The notes beneath the pieces were generated by a model that was given only the letters and a program-made list of their open reading frames with translations, had not been told where the DNA came from and did no database searches. DNA of 22,418 nt from Candidatus Moraniibacteriota bacterium (GTDB lineage Bacteria > Patescibacteriota > Minisyncoccia > JAHIHE01 > JAGLIN01), in the NCBI GenBank assembly GCA_030641185.1, contig DAOWHY010000025.1:1-22418 (forward strand), read 5' to 3'. Both the position numbers and the translations under genes were made by a program. Each line of letters begins with the position of its first letter. The first letter of the stretch is position 1. This document shows, one piece after another, positions 18,754 to 22,418 of this stretch.

Positions 18754-21072
18754 TTATATTTTATCTTCTTCAACATCCTCCTCATAATTATCTACATATA
18801 CTTCTCTCGGTTTCGCTCCGTCCGCGGGACCGACAATTCCCTTGTCTTCCATCATATCTAACAACCGCGCAGCGCGAGCATAACCAACACGCAGGCGTCG
18901 CTGAAGAAGAGACGCGGATGCTTTGCCGGCGTTTTTGACAACTTCAACCGCGTCATCATATAATAAATCTTCATCCGCGCCACCTTCTTCCGAGGAAAAT
19001 TCTAAAGATGTTTTTTTACTTTCTACAATTTCCTCATTATATTCCTCCTCGCCTTCCTCTTTTTGGCTTTTTAAAAAATCTGTTATTTTCCTGACCTCTT
19101 CCTCGGAAATAAATACTCCCTGAATTCTTCTTGGCTTATTGGAATCACCAGATAGATAAAGCATATCACCACTGCCCAAAAGTTTCTCCGCGCCAGCCAT
19201 ATCTAAAATAGTGCGAGAATCAATTTGGCTTGCCACTTGAAAAGCAATTCGCGTCGTTATATTAGCCTTAATAAGCCCCGTAATAACCTCCACAGAAGGT
19301 CTTTGAGTAGAAAGCACGAGATGAATTCCGATCGCTCTCGCCATTTGAGCTAAGCGCACAACCGCCGCTTCCATTTCCCGGCCATGCGTTGCCATCAAAT
19401 CGGCAAGTTCGTCAATAATTATAATTATGTATGGCAAAACCTCTCTTTGTTTAAATTTTGTTTTCACAGCCTCATTATAAGATTCAATATTACGACAGCC
19501 CAAATGGCTTAATAGATCATATCTGTCCTCCATCTCCTTAATCGACCATTTTAGAGAATTGATCGCTTTATCGGGATCAGTAATAACAGGCGTTAAAAGA
19601 TGCGGAATGTCGTTGTAAGGAGTAAGCTCAACCCTCTTTGGGTCAACCATAATAAATTTCAATGTCTCTGGGGAGTTTTGAAAAAGAAGTCCCACTATTA
19701 AAGTATTTATGCAAACTGTTTTTCCGCTTCCCGTTGAACCGGCAATCATAAGATGCGGCATTTTAGCAAGATCGGCTATAACGGGCTGACCGGAAACATC
19801 TCTTCCCAAAATAATTCCCAGATTTGATTTTCTTTTTTTAAATTCCCCGGAGTTTACAATATTTTTCATCCTAACCATCGCCACTGACTGGTTTGGGACT
19901 TCTATTCCGACCAGTGATTTTCCCGGGATTGGAGCCTCAATTCGCAAAGAGTGAGCCGCCAACGCCAGCGCCAAATCATTATGCAATGAAGTTATTCTGC
20001 TAAGTTTTATTCCCATTGACGGCTTTAGCGTATATTGGGTTACGGTCGGTCCGACATTTACTTCGCCCATTTCAATTTGAATTCCGAAATTGGCAAGCGT
20101 TCTCCTGATAATATTTGAGTTGGCTCTAATGTCTCCGCTTGTAGGTTCTCCATCGGATCCGTCTAAAATATTAAGAGAAGGTATCTGCCAATTTACTTTT
20201 CTTTTATTACTTTTAGGGATTACATCTTCTAGATTTTCCATGTCTTCAACTTCTTCTTTAACTTCGCCGCCAGACGCTGAACTTTCTGTAGAAATCTTAG
20301 TATCTTCGGTATTATCCATTTCATCATCCAATGACTTCACGGAAAATTCTGGGGATCCTTTTTCTTTTTTTGTTCTATTTAAAAGAGCGGCAAGAAGACC
20401 CTTTTTTTCTTTTTCTTTTATCTCCTGTCCGGCAATATTAATTTTTATATCTTCGTCTTCTTCACTGTCTTCTTCCTCACTATCATCTTCCTTAATTTCT
20501 TCGCCTTCTTCTTCCTCGTCAAATTCTCTTGACTCGCCTTTAATTTTATTAGCTAAACCAGCCAGTGAAATATTAAAAATTAAAAGTATTGATATTATAA
20601 ACATCATCAGAATAATAATCACCGCTCCCCACTTGCCGATCAGAAGCACCAAAACCCAGGCAAGAGCGGCCCCTAAAAATCCCCCGCCAGTTCCCTCTTT
20701 CGCCGCTTCCAGCATAGTTTCAGGAGTGAAGGGAATGTGTAAAAAAGAAAGCAGAGATAAAATCATTATAATTGCTCCAAATAAAGACACGCGGCTTTCA
20801 ATAACATTCTCTGATTTTATTATTTTCAAACCGCAAAGAATTAAAGCGACGGGAAATAAAATAAATCCCATTCCAAACAATAATCCGCCAATTTCTTTTA
20901 TTTTACCGCCCAATCCCCCAGCTAAATTTACGAAGCTCAAAATATTTATCGCCGCCAGCGCCAAAAGAAAAATCCCGATTGCGTCTTTTTTGACTTCATC
21001 GCTTATTTCAATTCCCAGAAATTTCAATCCCAACCCATAAGAATTTTTCTTTTTTCTTCTTTTTCTCACCAT
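18754..21072 (-). CDS. ftsK: DNA translocase FtsK/SpoIIIE
   Basis: 772 residues. About four N-terminal membrane spans (about 31-50, 60-82, 95-112, 135-170) anchor it at the septum. A Glu/Asp/Ser-rich linker runs about 180-290. The alpha/beta motor starts near 295: Walker A GSTGSGKT at 445-452 and Walker B IIIIDELADLM at about 550-560, with the FtsK segment STQRPSVEVITGLIKANI. The C-terminal gamma winged helix (about 700-772; ASASLLQRRLRVGYARAARLLD) reads KOPS-type DNA signals. It pumps chromosomal DNA through the division septum. A promoter lies 35 bases upstream. No SD. Confidence 0.97.
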   Translation of the reverse strand: MVRKRRKKKNSYGLGLKFLGIEISDEVKKDAIGIFLLALAAINILSFVNLAGGLGGKIKEIGGLLFGMGFILFPVALILCGLKIIKSENVIESRVSLFGAIIMILSLLSFLHIPFTPETMLEAAKEGTGGGFLGAALAWVLVLLIGKWGAVIIILMMFIISILLIFNISLAGLANKIKGESREFDEEEEGEEIKEDDSEEEDSEEDEDIKINIAGQEIKEKEKKGLLAALLNRTKKEKGSPEFSVKSLDDEMDNTEDTKISTESSASGGEVKEEVEDMENLEDVIPKSNKRKVNWQIPSLNILDGSDGEPTSGDIRANSNIIRRTLANFGIQIEMGEVNVGPTVTQYTLKPSMGIKLSRITSLHNDLALALAAHSLRIEAPIPGKSLVGIEVPNQSVAMVRMKNIVNSGEFKKRKSNLGIILGRDVSGQPVIADLAKMPHLMIAGSTGSGKTVCINTLIVGLLFQNSPETLKFIMVDPKRVELTPYNDIPHLLTPVITDPDKAINSLKWSIKEMEDRYDLLSHLGCRNIESYNEAVKTKFKQREVLPYIIIIIDELADLMATHGREMEAAVVRLAQMARAIGIHLVLSTQRPSVEVITGLIKANITTRIAFQVASQIDSRTILDMAGAEKLLGSGDMLYLSGDSNKPRRIQGVFISEEEVRKITDFLKSQKEEGEEEYNEEIVESKKTSLEFSSEEGGADEDLLYDDAVEVVKNAGKASASLLQRRLRVGYARAARLLDMMEDKGIVGPADGAKPREVYVDNYEEDVEEDKI

Positions 21073-21107
21073 AAATCACATAATTTCGTATTATTTATCT
21101 TTAATTC

Positions 21108-21136
21108 AGTATAGCTCAAAATCTTGTTTAGAGCAA
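21108..21136 (-). promoter_or_regulatory. ftsK promoter
   Basis: Minus strand TTGCTC (plus 21131-21136), 17-base spacer, TATACT (plus 21108-21113). Divergent from the ABC-F unit. Confidence 0.55.
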
Positions 21137-21189
21137 TGGAATATATTAAATTCAACACAGCCCAAACAACAACTTATTTGTTTTTTTCA

Positions 21190-21218
21190 TTGACACGTCC
21201 CCAGTTTTGTGTTATTTT
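21190..21218 (+). promoter_or_regulatory. Promoter of the ABC-F leader
   Basis: Perfect TTGACA (21190-21195), 17-base spacer, TATTTT with an upstream TGT (extended -10). Start near 21225, just before the SD-like AAAGGAAGAG of the leader ORF. Confidence 0.75.
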
Positions 21219-21238
21219 AAACTAAAGGAAGAGAAACT

Positions 21239-21325
21239 ATGAAAAGTGAAAATCTAAAATTAAATAACATTTATATAAGTCAGATAGCTGAAGCGGTTGT
21301 TAGATTTGAAAACGATATCTACTAA
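21239..21325 (+). CDS. Leader peptide of the ABC-F gene (28 aa)
   Basis: A 28-codon ORF (starts MKSENLKLNN, ends ENDIY) with an SD (AAAGGAAGAG) six bases before ATG. Its stop TAA (21323-21325) lies inside the 5' arm of the terminator that begins at 21317. A ribosome held on the last codons would prevent the terminator from forming. This is the arrangement known for several ABC-F antibiotic-resistance genes, where a drug-stalled ribosome on a leader ORF turns the gene on. No amino-acid run is seen. Confidence 0.7.
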   Translation: MKSENLKLNNIYISQIAEAVVRFENDIY

Positions 21326-21409
21326 GCAGGTGAATTGTTTTTTCTTTTGCTTAAAACAATGGTTTAAGACAAGATTTTAAAATAATTCATCTGGATAGTA
21401 GATTTTTTT
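21317..21409 (+). terminator. Long attenuator terminator before the ABC-F gene
   Basis: 5' arm 21317-21336 pairs with 21384-21403 (18 of 20 pairs, one G-U, one 2-base internal mismatch), extending to 21341/21379, followed by T7. Inside lies a second hairpin (CTTAAA/TTTAAG) and a competing pairing TTGTTTT/AAAACAA (21335-21341 with 21353-21359) that would open the base of the inner stem. Confidence 0.8.
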
Positions 21410-21463
21410 ATGGGAAAAATTTTACACGCCAAGTCTTTCTTAAAAGAGAAACGTAACTATTAA
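21410..21463 (+). CDS. Post-terminator mini-ORF (17 aa)
   Basis: ATG follows the T7 tract directly. It begins MGKIL and ends KEKRNY, resembling the Lys-rich mini-ORF at the same place in the Cys-rich operon leader (3166-3116). It has no SD and ends 11 bases before the ABC-F start. Confidence 0.4.
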   Translation: MGKILHAKSFLKEKRNY

Positions 21464-21474
21464 AAATTTTAAAT

Positions 21475-22418
21475 ATGTTAAAAAATAATATAATAATCAA
21501 AAGCAAAAAAGTTGAGGGTTCTCTTGTGGTTTTGAGCAATGTTTCAAAAAAATTTGGAACTCAAAAGATTTTTTCCGGAATAGATTTAGTTGTAAACGAT
21601 AATGATCAGATTGCGATTGTCGGTCCAAATGGCATAGGAAAAAGTACTCTTATAAAAATCATTATGGGACAAGAAGAAATTGACGACGGAGATGTTCAAA
21701 AAAACAAAGATCTCAGTATCGGCTATTTGCCGCAGGAAACACATTGGAATTCTCTCGATGACACTATATTAGAAGAAATGATTTCCGCCGATGAAGCAAC
21801 TTACGATTTAATTATCAAGAAGAGAGAATTAGAGACCTTGATATCTGACGCAAAGAGAACTGATTTAGACAAAAAAATTAAGGAATATGGAGAGATCGTT
21901 TCTGATTATGAGAGTAGAAGAGGATATGAATATGAAGAATTGGCAGAAGAAGTCTTGGGGAAATTTAATTTTCCCGAAAGTGAATGGGAAAGAAAAGTAA
22001 AGTCTCTTTCTGGCGGAGAAAAGACAAGGTTAGCTCTTGCCAAAATTATTTTGCAAAAACCAAATATCCTTATCCTTGATGAACCAACTAATCATCTTGA
22101 CCTTGATACAATCGATTGGCTTGAGAATTTTCTTGTAAATTGGAACGGAGCAATTGTCGCCATTTCTCACGATAGGCGTTTTCTTGACTTGGTTTGTGAT
22201 AAAACCTTTGAACTTCAAATTGACGGATTGGAAAAATATTATTGCAATTATTCTGGATATTTGGAAGAGAGAAGTGAGCGAGAGCAAAAAAAGGCGGAGG
22301 AATATAAAAGACAAGAAAAATATCTTTCAAAACAGAATGAATTTATTGAACGGTTTAGATATAAAGCGACCAAAGCTCGAGCTGTGCAAAGCAGAATTAA
22401 GATGTTAGATAAAATTGA
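21475..22418 (+). CDS. ABC-F family ATPase (3' end outside window)
   Basis: 314 residues of the first half are visible. Nucleotide-binding domain 1: Walker A GPNGIGKST at 50-58, signature LSGGEKTRLALA at 178-189, Walker B ILILDEPTNHLD at about 198-209, and the H-switch SHDR at 231-234. Residues about 265-314 begin the interdomain linker, with ERFRYKATKARAVQSRIKML, typical of YheS/YdiF/Uup-like ABC-F factors. These proteins have no membrane domain and bind the ribosomal E site to relieve stalled translation; some confer drug resistance. The linker style looks more like a housekeeping ABC-F than a classic resistance type, yet the leader is of the kind that regulates resistance genes. No SD before ATG. 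Confidence 0.93.
   Translation, partial: MLKNNIIIKSKKVEGSLVVLSNVSKKFGTQKIFSGIDLVVNDNDQIAIVGPNGIGKSTLIKIIMGQEEIDDGDVQKNKDLSIGYLPQETHWNSLDDTILEEMISADEATYDLIIKKRELETLISDAKRTDLDKKIKEYGEIVSDYESRRGYEYEELAEEVLGKFNFPESEWERKVKSLSGGEKTRLALAKIILQKPNILILDEPTNHLDLDTIDWLENFLVNWNGAIVAISHDRRFLDLVCDKTFELQIDGLEKYYCNYSGYLEERSEREQKKAEEYKRQEKYLSKQNEFIERFRYKATKARAVQSRIKMLDKI

Noticed and set aside
20090..21040. Long open frame (316 codons) on the plus strand opposite ftsK
   Set aside because: It is antisense to the membrane and acidic-linker part of a clearly conserved FtsK; the Ser/Ile-rich product is what the complement of Glu/Leu codons gives.
22030..22330. Overlapping minus-strand frames at the right end
   Set aside because: They are antisense shadows of the ABC-F coding sequence, whose motifs are unmistakable.

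Overview
The window looks like a chromosome segment of an AT-rich bacterium with a small genome, most likely a Candidate Phyla Radiation (Patescibacteria) member. This is inferred from gene style, not from a phylogenetic marker search. It has short intergenic regions, housekeeping genes that mostly lack a Shine-Dalgarno (SD) sequence, an S6 protein with a long Lys/Glu tail, an RNase J, and no biosynthetic operons.

Left part (1-3360): the 3' end of an RNase J gene; a dispersed palindromic repeat; a compact tryptophan-type attenuator (leader peptide with Trp-Trp plus four mutually exclusive RNA arms) in front of a 79-residue zinc-ribbon protein; trpS with its own promoter; then, on the minus strand, a two-gene operon of tiny Cys-rich proteins behind a second leader-peptide/terminator module.

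Middle (3363-12406, all minus strand): a surface-mannosylation set. It holds a sugar-1-phosphate nucleotidyltransferase fused to a cupin; a GT-C membrane glycosyltransferase fused to a GH99/WbsX-like domain; a secreted Ig-like membrane protein; a polyprenol-phosphate-mannose synthase/GtrA fusion broken by a frameshift in a G8 tract; and an operon of MscS channel, HAD hydrolase and phosphomannomutase. The inferred flow is Man-6-P to Man-1-P to GDP-Man to polyprenol-P-Man to an extracytoplasmic acceptor.

Right part (12407-22418): two tiny membrane-peptide genes with strong SD sequences (one apparently starting with AUA); ychF; a deoxyribosyltransferase-like gene; a structured RNA with its own promoter and U-tract; the rpsF-ssb-rpsR cluster; and, convergent to it, ftsK, a RodZ-like gene and recA, with a 121-bp MITE-like inverted repeat between the last two. 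The window ends inside an ABC-F ATPase gene that has its own leader-peptide/terminator attenuator.

The most notable signal is regulatory. There are three leader-peptide attenuators in 22 kb. Two of them (in front of the Cys-rich operon and the ABC-F gene) share one architecture: the leader stop codon lies in the terminator 5' arm, and a T7 tract runs straight into ATGGG, which opens a second Lys-rich mini-ORF. Perfect SD sequences are almost confined to the small unrecognised genes. Three copies of a ~137-bp palindromic repeat lie close to promoters, and one appears to donate the -35 box of rpsF.
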